From NCBI GenBank assembly GCA_963662175.1, contig OY759216.1, positions 36,101,087 through 36,165,086 on the forward strand: a stretch of DNA of 64,000 nt. Reading direction: 5' to 3'. This document shows, in pieces, positions 43,612 to 55,644 of the stretch. The notes under the pieces are model-generated. The model did not search any database and had not been told where the DNA came from. It worked only from the letters and a program-made list of their open reading frames with translations. This DNA comes from Aradus depressus (lineage: Eukaryota; Arthropoda; Insecta; Hemiptera; Aradidae). The stretch's first letter is position 1; each line of letters opens with the position of its first letter. Both the position numbers and the translations under genes were made by a program.

Positions 43612-43730
43612 TTTCAATACGGTAATTTGAGGCAATTGAGGTATATTTATTTAAAACAATAATTCTTGATTTCATTAGACGTTTCGACTTCTTGTCATTT
43701 TCAATTGCCTCAAATTACCATATTGAAAGT
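43612..43730. repeat. hairpin with 29-bp arms and hammerhead-like core
   Basis: Arms 43612-43640 and 43702-43730 (CTTTCAATACGGTAATTTGA and its complement, two mismatches noticed). A core-like motif lies at the inner edge of the right arm. Confidence 0.8.
43675..43705 (-). ncRNA. hammerhead-like motif
   Basis: TTGAAAA, T, stem II GAC/GTC around AAGAA, GAAA, then ACGTCT. The first core block is weak. Confidence 0.3.
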
Positions 43731-43734
43731 TAAT

Positions 43735-44245
43735 TATTTAGTTTATTTATAATAATTTGAAGTCAAGTAGTTGGCATCTGATGAAATTTGTGATCTCTCT
43801 AAATATTGTTCATCTGAGTTTAAATTTCACTGTCTTATTAATTTGCAATATGAAATATTGAATATACAAAGGTGAGAGGTAACATTTTGGAAGATTCATG
43901 TTTTTTGAGCAACCCAAATGTTCCATTTCTCGATCTCACTTTCTCAGATAAATAAATCCTATCCTTTCCGCCCGGGAGCTCTATAATGGTTTTACACCCT
44001 CTCAGCTTCTCTCGAGCACCAAATTGAAACTATTTGTCATTGTTTACAGCCCAGACTTTGGAAACTAAGAGAATCTAGCGCTCTATTCCCCTGGTGATAT
44101 TCTATTTCTAAGTCAATTAGGGGTCTGGCTAACTTGTTTGAGTTAGTATACTCAGGGAGTTGGTTGCCACACTTGTAAATTTTCCTCTAGAATTCTCTGG
44201 TAAGGGTCCTTTAAGTATGTTTACTCTATCTATACCAATAGGTAT
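43735..44245. other. no gene seen
   Basis: Unrecognised. It contains ordinary-looking single-copy sequence at 43960-44200. Confidence 0.4.
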
Positions 44246-44249
44246 TTAG

Positions 44250-44445
44250 TTATTGTGGCTTATGCTTGGGCTTGTGGTCATATCGCCTACTACCAGAACA
44301 CTCTTTTGTCACTCTGTTCAACATGAGCCCAACTTTACAGTAGGAGCCCTAAATGTTGCCTACCTATGTTTATTCACATAGACTGAGAGAGAATAATGAC
44401 TTTGCACATGCTCTTGACGATCGCTTAAAATCGCGCCTGAAGGTG
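44250..44445 (-). repeat. SINE-A fragment, old
   Basis: TTAGTTATTGTGGCTTATGC, CCTACTACCAGAACACTCTT and CGCGCCTGAAGG. The head is missing and it is diverged. Confidence 0.7.
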
Positions 44446-44446
44446 A

Positions 44447-44965
44447 ATCACCGACAATGTACTTCCCCAGAAGGAATAAATCTTTTCGCGTTTTTAAAAA
44501 CGTTTGCGCTAATATTCAACAGTTAACTTACATAGGAGCTTCTAAATCCTCATACTATATTTTGTATTGATAAATTCATTAGGATTCCCCACCTCCCCTT
44601 TGACCGATTTGTCTCAAAATCGATAGATGTTGTTCTTATGGGGTTTTGGTCACAGATAAAATTTCGATACATTCTTTGTATTGACAGTTATTAGATTTTT
44701 TGAGTTACGCCTCTTCCCTAATCCTCCTCTTATTACCTTTGGTTAATTCCGCTGAAAAACAATAGGTGCCGTCGTTAGAGGATTCTGGATTATACACTTA
44801 TAAAATTTCGTGTCGATACATTCATTCTATGGAGCATTATCCAGACATTTCTTTTTTCATGTTTGAAGAGATCGGAAAACATGAAATTCCGTTGAAAACT
44901 CAGTATCGAATTTTTGACCGATTAAATAACTTCCCCTATACTTCGTTTAGCTGGAGAAGAAACAT
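44447..44965 (-). repeat. family B repeat, near full length
   Basis: GAATCACCGACAATGTACTT at the left to AACTTCCCCTATACTTCGTT at the right, with three subunits. The frame at 44766-44984 is incidental. Confidence 0.82.
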
Positions 44966-45109
44966 AAAATGGGTGCGTCTTTAACGATTGACCTCACCTG
45001 GTTGCCTAATAATGAGCCGAATAATGAACAGCTGAAGAATAAAGGTGAATAATCATTATATAACTGCATAATCCAGTCCCTAATCCACATCGTCCAGAAA
45101 CGACAAGGA

Positions 45110-45342
45110 TAGTTAGTTATTATGACTCATGCCCGGGCTTCAACTTCAAGGTCATATCGGCTACAACCAGAGCGGAGAGTATCCGACATCATACAGGCTT
45201 ATCGTCCCATCCAAAGGACGGCGTGCTCAAGTATATTTTACCTCCCAGATAAAATAAACTAAGGGCCTCAGCGAGGTCACGAACCCGCGAACTTGAGCTC
45301 AGTAAGCAAGCACGCATACCATTGAGCTTCCGGCACCCTCAC
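45110..45342 (-). repeat. SINE-A, internally deleted, AACT-type tail
   Basis: The tail side reads AGTTAGTTATTATGACTCAT. About 100 bp of the body are missing after CCAGAGCGGAG. The head is complete (GAGCTTCCGGCACCC). Confidence 0.85.
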
Positions 45343-45429
45343 CTCTAGGATATAATATATCCTAGGATATAAAATATCCTATAAATATATTATATTGATT
45401 TTTGAGTCCTGAAAATTGTCGGTAGAGAA

Positions 45430-45790
45430 AAAATAATAATAATAATAAGTCTGTGAATATGATAACTCCCGATATAATGAATTTTTCGACGCGAAATTGT
45501 ATACAATATATTATGTATCCAGAATCCCTTAAGAACGTATTTATTTTCAGATTGTTAAGGGGTGATCAGAGGGAGGGCTTAAAACAAAAGCTCTGATAAA
45601 CTCAAAAACCCCTATGGATGAATCGACAAGAGATTTATTTTGTTTATTCAGAACCTCCACTAAGACGACAACAATTGATTTTCCTCAAAATCGGACAAAG
45701 TGACGGGGGGGGGATCAAAAGATGGGGCTTAACTCGAAAACTTAATGAATTAATTCGTTCTGGGGATTCACCGACGACTGTTTTTTTTTT
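45430..45790 (+). repeat. family B repeat
   Basis: GATAACTCCCGATATAATGA, two subunits, then GAATTAATTCGTTCTGGGGA and TTCACCGACGACTG before a T run. Confidence 0.75.
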
Positions 45791-45794
45791 TTTT

Positions 45795-46235
45795 TTGTTT
45801 TTTTTTCAATATAATCCACATTCTTGTTGACGACTGATGTTGTTAATTACTCCATGGCCTTCGTCCTGATGATGTCTCATTTAGTGAGGGATGCCTTGAG
45901 TTCCATGGAATGTGTTCATACCCTCCGGCTCTCCTCCCAGCCAGCATACATCTTCCCAGACAAATGTATTCTGTCCTTTTCATCTTTCAAATAGCCTATT
46001 ATGAAATTAGACTGGAAAGATAGTTTCCTTCTGTTCTTGGAACATCCTTCACTCTAGAACAGATTTGCTGATTCATCTGCACTGTTCCCTGTGTTTCGTT
46101 AGTGTCTCTCAATTCATCAGCAGGGCTGTTAGTCTAGGAAACAGTTAGTTAAATGACGACGCTCGACTTACAGAGTCAAAGAATTTTTTTTTAAATTGAT
46201 ACACTCCAATGAACTTCCTCAGCAGAATCTTATAT
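45795..46235. other. no gene seen
   Basis: Unrecognised, moderately AT-rich. Confidence 0.4.
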
Positions 46236-46239
46236 GACT

Positions 46240-46535
46240 TTCACAACTATACGAAATATAGTAGAAGTTATGTAATCGGTCAGTAATTCGATGTTGTTTT
46301 CAGCCGAATTTCATGTTTTCCGATGCTCGGAATCCAAAAATGAAAAAAAAAAAAAAAAAAAAAAAAAATCTGCCTATCTATGTGCGTGTCTATGAGCACG
46401 ATATCTACCGATGCAATGAATGTATCGTCACGAAATTTAGTGTGAGCATTCAGAAGTAACTACTTTTAGGGAAAATGTAGATTTAATACAGTAATTCGAC
46501 CTGGGGAAGAACATTGTTGGTGATTGACCGACAAT
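46240..46535 (+). repeat. family B, internally deleted
   Basis: ACAACTATACGAAATATAGT start, a 24-base A run at 46345-46368, one subunit, and the 3' end ACATTGTTGGTGATTGACCG. Confidence 0.75.
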
Positions 46536-46539
46536 TTTT

Positions 46540-47910
46540 TACTTAAAAGTAAGTTTACAGTTCTCTGAAGGGTCATAGAGGAGCGCTGTTTTATGTAATA
46601 GTTATGAGACATCGTGCTGTGGGTCATGCTTACCTTTTTTTGAGTCCAATCTCCTTTATCACTACATTTTTTTGAAATTGCTTTTACTATTTCGTAAATT
46701 TCGGAATAGGTACACAAAATTTATGTTATCCAATAATGTTTTCAAGAAATATTTTTTTCCTCTGACATGTGCATTGTATGCATATTTTTTTAATTAAGTG
46801 CAAAAATTTGGTGGAGTTTTCATAGTCCGACATAATTTTATGTTTCGAACATTATAGAATTTATTCTACAGATTTCATGTCGAAAAATATTTATAGCATT
46901 TTAGAGCGATCTATATAATAATAGGATTCTTTCAGCGCAACGTAAGGAGTAATCTCCAGTTTCTAGACAATTTCGTTCTTCCCAATTTCTAAGGAAAGCC
47001 TATTCTAATTTCCAGGAAATCCTATTAAATATTTTAGCTTCTTTTAATTTAGTTATGAAGTTAAGGTTACCGGAGCAAAAGAGAGCTAAATAACCTTGAT
47101 ATATACACACCAAGAAGAAGGCGCAATGTTTATTTATTTTTTGTCTGCTCAACTGAGAGTAGAAATACCGATGACATTTCAAGCCGTCTCAGTGCAAAGT
47201 CCCAGTGCAAGCGAGGGGTGCAAGAGCCAAAAACCACCGTTTAGTAATAGAAGCACCACAAAAACAATGAAGTTTCTAGACCACTTCCTTCTACCGGGAA
47301 TTTTGTTGGATTACGAAATATATATATAATAAAAAAAATAGTGTGTATATATACGTGGTTGATGACGAATGTTTTGAGACCAATTAATATTCCCAAAAGT
47401 GGTATGGAAAGGGATCTTTTAAACGAAATTTGTTTATAAAGAGATTTGTATAACATTTGAAAATGAGACTTTCTTTAATATAAATGAATACGATTATTAG
47501 ATAATTTTTTCAACGCTGCCTGTGTCGACATGGACAAACGCGTACTCTTCAATCTTCCGTTGTTTTTAAAGTTCATTTCGGCAATATATCTTCACCAATT
47601 GGTGCTCCCCACAAAACCTCATTAATTTGACTCACGACTTAAAACCACACACTTCGCACATTCCCAAACTCGAGTTGAGAGAACGATCGATCAAAGCCAG
47701 GGAAGAAAACTGTAGGTATGGACCCTGCAGACTAATATAGGTTCAGGTCTTTCTCTCAGCGACGAGTATATACCTGCATTGAATTAGCTTATCTTTAATA
47801 AAGAAAAGGTGCTGCGGAGACTCCTCCGATCACTGGCACGTACTGGCACTATTTGTAGTTGGCACTATTTGGAAGAGACCAAGTCTCACAATAGGAGCAA
47901 TGGATTGGAA
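46540..47910. other. no gene seen
   Basis: Several short frames, none with a recognisable domain. AT-rich up to 47500. Confidence 0.4.
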
Positions 47911-47915
47911 CAATA

Positions 47916-48871
47916 TTAACCCTGGAATCACAACGTGGGGTCACCCCTGACCCTGGAGTTCTGAAAATATTGTTTACTTCCATTACACTCGTGCAGTTAG
48001 ACATGTCCGAGCTTGTACCTTCCTGTCCTGACAAGATGATCACAACAGAGTGTCAGTCTGCTTTCAGCCCTCTCTTAGGAAACATTTACAGTGCCTTTGG
48101 GTCACGTTGTGGTGTATGAGGTATTTTTATGGGTTGTTAGGATGCAATTGGCATAAATTCCTACGTCATTTTTCGGCACAATGGGATAAAATTATCGAGA
48201 ACAAACTTTTTGAAAGAACTGGGAGAAGGTTTGGTTGAAGCCCACCTGAAAAGAAGATTAGACAATCCACAACCTCTAAAGGATCTAAGAAGACTAATAA
48301 GGGAGGTTCCAGGGAGCCCGCCACCTCAACCATTCCCAACTCCAACGGGTAAACGTCCCGGAAGGTGCAGTGATTGTGATCGAAGCAAGGACAGGAAAGG
48401 TGTATCACAATGTACAAAGTGTTTTAAGAGTTTATGTGCTGAACACAGACAAAGTATGTGTGTAAATTGTTCAAATGAATAAATTTTTTTTTTCAGTTCA
48501 CTTATCTATCTATCCACGTTTTCAATATGCTATATTTTTTTTAATTCATTTTTTCATATCAATTACTTTATGTTTTTTTGATTCTAGCATTATTAGGAAA
48601 ATATAATGAATGAAAAAACTTTTTATATAATGTTGCTACTCAAGGAACAAATACATATATTAACATATACCTTAGTTTATAGTATTATGATGATTTATTC
48701 CTTAATCACCCAACTTACATTTAATTTTTTATTTTTCATTATACATAGTTAGATTATGACTGTTAGTCATCAAAAATGGCAAAAATAGCGGATTAAATAG
48801 AAAATTAAAAAAATATGACTAAATATTGTTAAATTGCCAATAACTATGTCACGTTGTGGTTCCAGGGTTAA
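47916..48871 (+). mobile_element. deleted piggyBac element, intact ends
   Basis: Element 47920-48867 (948 bp) between TTAA tetranucleotides. The ends are CCCTGGAATCACAACGTG and the complement of CCCTGGAACCACAACGTG (one difference). It keeps only the C-terminal end of the transposase. The DDD catalytic core is gone, so it would rely on another piggyBac for movement. Confidence 0.9.
48090..48482 (+). pseudogene. piggyBac transposase C-terminus
   Basis: WCMRYFYGLL, then after a one-base shift near 48142 IGINSYVIFRHNG, LSRTNFLKELGEGLVEAHLK and the cysteine-rich domain GRCSDCDRSKDRKG, CTKCFKSLCAEH, CVNC, ending at TAA (48480-48482). In piggyBac proteins this Cys/His domain binds zinc and contacts the element's own terminal DNA. 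Here the domain is complete and its frame is open for about 110 codons, while the catalytic part is deleted. AATAAA overlaps the stop. It lies inside the TIR pair above. Confidence 0.88.
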
Positions 48872-48874
48872 TAG

Positions 48875-49430
48875 TGCTATATTCAGCAGGCTGTCTGACA
48901 AGCAGTCTTTCCTCAGTTCTCCCCTCATACCCTGTTTATACCTCCGTGAGCTGATCGGAGGAATGAGGTGAGTAAGAAAAAAATGGCAGATATTCTGGCT
49001 ATCTTCAGACAGACGGACATACAACAGACTGAAGATGGAAATCAGACTTTTCTACATAGAGCACTTTGACTCAACCTTTTCCGTTGACTCAACATTCTGT
49101 AGAGATGTCTACTGACGTAGAAAATGTTTTGAATTAAAGAAATGGCAAAACCTGTTGGTTATCTTTCCGTAATAGGGAAGAAAATAAGCACATAGAAAGC
49201 GTAAATTAAAAAGCTCAGTTACACTCGACCCTCTCTCATACTGCGAGCCGCAACTGCATCATAGTAATGAAAAAAATAACTTATTTTTTATTTATTAATC
49301 CGCGTGAAATCTAATAAGGGCATTGAGAGGAATGAGAAATTGAGGAGCGTGAATTAAATTTTAGAGGGAGAGCAGAAACGCAGAAAAATCTGACAACTCT
49401 CACGCCCAAAGTCCTGTTGCATAAAAAAAT
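48875..49430. other. no gene seen
   Basis: Unrecognised. Confidence 0.4.
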
Positions 49431-49434
49431 CAGA

Positions 49435-50070
49435 AGTCTACGGGAAGTTATGAAATCGGTCAGAAATTTTAAGTAGAGTTTACTCCAGAATTTCTCCTGA
49501 TTCCAAAAATTAAAAAAGAAAATGTCTGTCCGTCCGCGTGTCTGGGATCACAACTCCCAGATAGAATGAATGTACAGAACCCCGACAACTGGGGAACGAC
49601 AACTATTGATATGTGTTTCTTAAACTTCTCTGCGATGTTGAAATGTTGATTTTTTCTGTAATTTTTTCCACCTACATTTTTTCTTCTTTTTGACAATATT
49701 TCGGTACACTACTTTCACCGTCCCTTCTTCTGGTCACTATGAACCTCTGGAAAAAATGCCGAAAAAAATCAAAACTATTGATTTTCATCCAAGTCGGCCA
49801 AAGGATAGGGTGGATTAGAGGAGGAACTTAAAACTCCAATAACTGCCGTCGTAATGAATTTAGTGTCATGAAATTTTATATTTAAATTCAAAATTTCATA
49901 AGGACGGCACCCATAACAACGGCAATTAATAATGTTCCCCGAAATCGGCTGAAGAGAAAGGGTGATCAAAGGAGAGGAGATCGATTCAAAAACCCTAACA
50001 ATTGCCATTGTAATGAATGTATCGACATGTGTGAGGATTCAAAAGCTCTTATGCAAGTCAACTATATTCC
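49435..50070 (+). repeat. family B repeat, interrupted
   Basis: Starts GGGAAGTTATGAAATCGGTC, is broken at about 49620-49765 by a foreign piece, then resumes at ACTATTGATTTTCATCCAAG with two subunits. Confidence 0.78.
49693..49735 (-). ncRNA. weak hammerhead-like motif, second copy
   Basis: Same block as 5288-5332: GAAGAAGGGACGGTG, GTACC, GAAATATTG. Stem II could be GGT/ACC. Confidence 0.2.
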
Positions 50071-50074
50071 CGGC

Positions 50075-50970
50075 ACGTACTTTTCATACATAATATTGAG
50101 ATATTTGGGGTGAGATCTAATTGAAATAAAAGATGTGGTCTTTCTGACTATTTTATTTTCAACTCAACAGCATCATCATCAGTGGTACATCACCGTGTCT
50201 AACCGAAGACTATGTACTTTTCATAAACGTTATTTTTGCTTGGTATACCAGAGAATTTCACCATTAGATTTTCGCCATATAATATTTCAACTAAATAGCA
50301 GATGGGGTGACTTCTATATAGCCTGCAAATAAATCTGTTATCAGGCAATTGGTACTATTTCCATAGAAATCGACCTACAGAGGGCTCCTATATCGGGGGA
50401 CTTATCACAAACTCGGCCGCATAAGCAAATTATTCCCTTCTCTACGTCCTGGCAACTATTGTCCTGGGGGGTGAAGAAGGAAGATAAATTTCACGGTCCC
50501 ATATTACTTGTCTTCTATCTGATCCGAATCAAAACAATATTTCAGATTTATTGTTCTGGAGCAAGGGAGAAGTCTTCCCTCTTCCTATGGTGGGTCGGTC
50601 AATCGATAACAGAAAGAGTCTTCTGGGGCCTCCAAGTTGTCCAACATTTGTCATTCCTTCGACTTCCAACTCCCAGGACACCCAGGAATTCGAAAATGGA
50701 TCTCCGCAAAAAGAGTATTCAAGGAGGAGTACTTGCCTTATACAAGCGACTTACCTAGAGGGGGGGATATGGGGGATCAATCCACCCGAAATTTAAACAA
50801 AAATTGTCCTTTTTGTAAATAATAAAACTATTTTACTTGAATTCAATAATTTATTGAAACATTCATCTAGACCCTGATGCAGTTTTAAAAAAGCTTGCAC
50901 AAACAAAAGTTGGAAGACTTGAATTAATTTTGTATATATATATAATATAATACACAATATATGTATATCC
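50075..50970. other. no gene recognised
   Basis: Overlapping frames at 50459-50822 lie in less AT-rich DNA but show no motif I know. Possibly an old mobile element. Confidence 0.35.
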
Positions 50971-50989
50971 CCCCGAAATAAAATATTTT

Positions 50990-51115
50990 CCCATTATATT
51001 TTCTGTCACCCCCAATCCCCCCTTCCCTTTGGCTCATTTGACAAAAATCTCTAGGTACAGGATTGGTCTACAGGATTCTGGGTACACATACGAAATGTCT
51101 GTGTAATATATTATC
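50990..51115 (-). repeat. family B fragment
   Basis: CCCTTTGGCTCATTTGACAA and GGATTCTGGGTACACATACG. Confidence 0.6.
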
Positions 51116-51245
51116 ACGGCATCATTTCTCCCATTTATTTTTTGCTTTCTCATAAAATAGCAATTACGAACATTTTGGGAAGCACTCCCATCATCAATAG
51201 CTATAATACATGCGTTCTTTATATTAACTATTTCTTCGTCAAATC

Positions 51246-51475
51246 AGCACGCCGTCCTTCGGATGGGACGTTAAGCGATGGTCCCGAGCCTGTACGATGT
51301 CAGGTACTCGTTAAAGACTCCTGCCCTAGGTGAATAAAAATTTAGGGTAGACAAAATTTAGGACTTCCAGAATAGAATCAGGCTCATGTCCACCAGACTG
51401 ACGAAAGAGCGCTCTGGTAGTAGGCGAGATGACCTCGTAGTTAAAGCCCAGGCATGAGTCATAAACCCTAACCGT
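51246..51475 (+). repeat. SINE-A, 5' truncated
   Basis: Starts at GCACGCCGTCCTTCGGATGG and ends AAACCCTAACCGTAAACG. Tail degraded. Confidence 0.88.
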
Positions 51476-51479
51476 AAAC

Positions 51480-52025
51480 GGTCTATATAAAAGAGCCGGT
51501 TGTGGGGAGTAGTTAACGTAGTATCGATAGGCCTAATCGAATCTCTCAATAGTTCTCTTTTTATGGTTCCGAAGTCGCTATATGGAAAACCTATTAACGA
51601 GCGTTTGTCCCTGTTTATTGTTGTGTTTTCAACTTCTTTAGGCATGAATGTCAATTCAACTATCTATAAATATATTCTAATGTTACTTTTCGTTAACTAA
51701 GTGGCTTTGATATAGAATTGAAATCAATTTAAGGACTTACATATGTTGTGCTGCGGGAAAAGTTGTTCTACTATAACTTAATAGTTTGATTTTAGGTTTT
51801 CATTTTTTATCTGACTTTATGAAAAGTATTAGAGAAGTTATAACATCTTCTTTTGGTGCTAAAGAAGTAAAAGATGGAAACTTTATGTCAACGAATAACG
51901 ATGGGTACTTTGAGTTACTAACCTGTGTAAAGTTACTAATCTGCTTAAAATTACTAATCTATGTAAAGTTATTCCTTATAACTTCAGAATCTATTTTCAC
52001 AATCTGAAAAGTAATAAGAAATTTC
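51480..52025. other. no gene seen
   Basis: A short repeat of about 21 bases (AAAGTTACTAATCTGCTTAA-like, three times) at 51915-51975. Otherwise unrecognised. Confidence 0.4.
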
Positions 52026-52029
52026 GTGT

Positions 52030-52150
52030 TACAGTTATTTTTTCATCTTTGGAATGAGAGGGTCGGTAAACATGAAACTTCAGTGAAAGCTCAACAGAGA
52101 ATTTCTGACCGATTACAGAACTTCCCCTATACTTCATACAGCTGAGAAAT
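52030..52150 (-). repeat. family B end piece
   Basis: CATGAAACTTCAGTGAAAGC to AGAACTTCCCCTATACTTCA. Confidence 0.65.
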
Positions 52151-52154
52151 AAAA

Positions 52155-52915
52155 AAAACATTATATATTTCCTTGTTGTGGTCTAATGCGAACAGATCTT
52201 GCCTTTGTATTATATTTATGTAAATGTAACTTCTAATTCAGATAAATCACTAATCGTGATCTGTTGTCTGTAACAGGTGTGAACAAGGCCATCCTTTAAA
52301 TGGTTCAAGTTTAAAACATAATTTAAATGCATTATATTCATAGAATGACATTAAAGGTGTTGGAAAACAATTACATGAGACATACGTACTTATTTAAAAA
52401 TAAAATTAACAATTGGAAATATAAAGATATTGTTTACTGATAAGATAATATCTTATTTGGTATCAATAATTTGATTTGTATCGGTTCATCTAGAGCTCGA
52501 CCTACGCTGCCGCCTGAAATAACTGTTCCATATGGATATTAGCATTTTGATTGAGTTATTGACTGTTAACATGAAAAGGTGTGAACGAAAAACAAAAAAA
52601 AAATTATTATAATAATAACTAACTATTATAAGTGGTTCGATTTGATTTATTGAGACATTTTTGATGAGATTGTGTGTAAGTTGCCATTTAAGGTCTGCAC
52701 AAAAGTGTGAGCCATCAAATGAATATTGTTGCAGTTTCTAAGTAATATTGATTAACCTCCTAATGAATTATGTAGGCTTCATTAGATGAACATGGTCAAG
52801 AAAAGATTGAAATTTGCCTATTGAATCATTGCACAAGAGGTAAAAATAATGCGCAACAATTTGGTGAAACGAGATTATATTTGGTTAAAAAATGTATTCT
52901 AATGAATAAGTTAAA
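52155..52915. other. no gene seen; AT-rich
   Basis: Unrecognised. Confidence 0.45.
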
Positions 52916-52923
52916 TAATCATA

Positions 52924-53042
52924 GGACTCCCAGAGTAGAGTCGGGCTCATGTCCACCAGAGTGACGAAAGAGCGCTTTGGTAGTAGGCGATATGACCTCG
53001 TTGTTAAAGCCCGGGCATGAGTCATAAAACCTAACCTAACCT
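52924..53042 (+). repeat. SINE-A 3' end with CCTAA tail
   Basis: Starts AGGACTCCCAGAGTAGAGTC and ends AAAACCTAACCTAACCT. Confidence 0.9.
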
Positions 53043-53294
53043 ATATAGATATATATTTTTTGTTCAGTTTTTATTTTCGAGTTATGGTTACTACAATTTT
53101 ACTATTTTTCCTTATCGAAAGTCATATTTTGTTTTATATAATTTTGAATTGTTTTTGAATCCTAGTTGCTTGCTATTAAAGAGCATGTCCATATTTACTA
53201 TTTTAATTATTTATATCTTTTATTTAGTTTCTATATTACTTATTTGTTACAATTATACATACAGATTTTTTAGTAACCATTTTAGTAATATACA

Positions 53295-53726
53295 TATGAG
53301 TAGGTGATTTCCAAAACCAGCCATTTGTCCGTAAACAACTTTTGGGATAATCACCAAAAACTGATAAAAATTAACCGTTTTAAGTTGAAGTTCCGATTTT
53401 TTTTTCATCTATGGGTAATAACTTTATCTCTCATCTTGCAAACGTTGCCAAATATATTGTGGATAGAAAATTTGCTATTTTTTATTTAAGTTTTCTAATA
53501 GCTACTTTTGGCACTCAACATGAGAAATGGCTGGTTTTGATTCTGATTCGTCGGCCATATTGAAATTGAATTGAGTTTCAAAACTAGCTAAATTTTGTGT
53601 TGAGTGCCAAAACCAGCTAAAGTATATAACTACTGTGTAGCTGGTACTCCAGAGAATCCAGAACCACAGAGAACAGAAAATCAAAAAAATGGTCCGATGG
53701 CTGGTTTTGGAAATCACCTACTCATA
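53295..53726. mobile_element. TIR MITE, TA-flanked
   Basis: Element 53297-53724 (428 bp). Ends are TGAGTAGGTGATTTCCAAAA and its exact complement, continuing to CCAGCCA (about 27 bp). TA flanks both sides. A second inner pair reads TTTTGGCACTCAACA (53508-53522) and TGTTGAGTGCCAAAA (53599-53613). No transposase. Confidence 0.85.
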
Positions 53727-53729
53727 TTA

Positions 53730-54320
53730 TATTCACTAATTTAATAACTAATGTTCTAACAGCTGTTTATTATGAAAACTTGTAGATTTTAGCTGTTTTC
53801 ATAAGAAAAATCAACACTTCTGCGATTCTTTTCTTTAAAAAAAAAACCAATAATTAATTATGGAATATTTTAATTCTTATCTTTTATCACATAAAAAAAA
53901 CTGTGATTAAAATTAAAATTAACTCAGTGAAACATTGATCGTTCACAGTTTTCTGGCAACTTCCTCGTACAACCGGACTTATTAAAAAGTTCTGTTAAAT
54001 TGAAAACTTTTCGTAATCAGTTAATGAAGAGACTGGTTTCTGTCTCGAGCTGGTCTTGATGAAAACCTATTTAGACAGCCTGTCAGAAGTGTTAATTAAA
54101 CACGTAACACACCAACGTATACATGCGTTCCCACGTCCCCCAACTCATCGGATCAATTAGACTAAATTCTCTTTTTGACGCGAAAGGCGAAAGTTTGCTT
54201 TGATAAGTTCCTCGCCGCTACATATAACCTACCGCATTTCTTAGGCTTTTCTTGAATTTGAGAATACATTTATTTATTTATTTAAGAAATACAGAGGTTA
54301 TTGTAAAACAGAAAGTAGGA
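53730..54320. other. no gene seen
   Basis: AT-rich, unrecognised. Confidence 0.45.
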
Positions 54321-54324
54321 CCAT

Positions 54325-55640
54325 TTACCGGCAATGTACTTCAGCAGTACGAATTAATCAATTACGTTTTCGCTCTTCTTTCAAAACCAATATATCGTTT
54401 GGGCTAATAATCAATAGTTGACATATAGATGGCTTTCTGAACCCTTATACTAAATTTTGTGTCGATACTGTGGTAAATAAAAAAGGAATATGTTTTAATT
54501 TTCAATATTTGATAAAAAAATAAAAATATAAATAATAGTTAATAATTGAATCGATAATAATGAAATAATAATACTTTACCACATTTCCTGTAGACATTTT
54601 ATAACTGGTCATTTATAAATTTTGATTTCTACAGTAGTTTTCGAAAAAGGCCCTAGAAATATCAAAAGTTCAAGACGTGCAATTTTTAAGAAAGTGCAAG
54701 TATTTAAAAAAAAAAAATTAATTAACCAACTTTTTATTTGGATTTCTAAAGAGATGCCATTTTTAATAATTTTCAATAGGTAATATTAAATCTAATCTAA
54801 AGGTTTTCTAAATTATCTTTACAGGGCCAACAGGGAAAATGAATAGAATAGAATTTACTAGAACAAATAGTTTGGGTTTATTTTTTAAATCATCTACATT
54901 ATAAAATTATAAAACTAAACATTGAAAACAAACAAAAATCAAAAGAAAAACTCTTAAAAACTAAATTCTTAAAACTATTATTTCAATATTTTTTTTTGTT
55001 TTATTTTTTTATTTTGGTCATTTTTAAAAAAATTTAAGTTATATATTTCTGAGCATATATCCTGTACATATGAACAAACAACAGTACCTTCTTTGCGGAT
55101 CAATTTCACCGTCAATTCACTTCTATTTAGTTCATTACATTTTAAGCCTAAACACCAATCTCCACATTTTTACTCAGACCGTCGCCATTCTACCCAGACC
55201 TCGACCCGTCTCTTCACACACTAAAAACAGCTGATGGCCGTGTTTTGTTTATTTACTCAATTGTTTAAAAATAAAATTGCTTTTTATATAAAAATAAGTA
55301 TAATTAATTTTTTAATGTTTATAATTTAATCATTTTAGTGTGTGTATTATTTTTATACATCACAGTACATTCATTCAATTGGCAGTTATTAGGGTTTTTC
55401 AGTTGCGCCTTCTCTTGTGGTTCCCTCCTTCCCCTCGCCGATTTTGAGAAAAATTAATAGGTGCCGTCCTTATTGGGTTTTGAATCTAAATATAAAACTT
55501 CATGTCGATACATTCATTAAAGACATAATTTTTTCCTCCATTTTTGGTATTCGTGTGTCGAAAAACATGAGATTCTTGTGAAAAATCAACATCGAATTTC
55601 TGACAAATTACATAACTTTTCTAAACTTAGTACAGCTGAG
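54325..55640 (-). repeat. family B repeat split by a TIR element
   Basis: 54325-54467 and 55366-55640 are one minus-oriented copy. GTGTCGATA and CATTCATT would be continuous without the insert at 54468-55365. Confidence 0.88.
54466..55367. mobile_element. 898-bp TIR element, TA target (copy 1)
   Basis: Element 54468-55365 with short ends CTGTGGTAAA and the complement of CTGTGATGTA, flanked by TA. No coding. A second copy in opposite orientation lies at 57471-58319. Shared landmarks include CATTTCCTGTAGA, GGGCCAACAGGG/CCCTGTTGGCCC, ATATATCCTGTACATATGAA (with differences) and ACAGCTGATGGCCGTGTTTT. Confidence 0.9.
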
Positions 55641-55644
55641 GGAG

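Noticed and set aside
48210..48482. Independent small zinc-finger gene
   Set aside because: The Cys pattern and its neighbours match the C-terminus of piggyBac transposase, and it lies between piggyBac ends.
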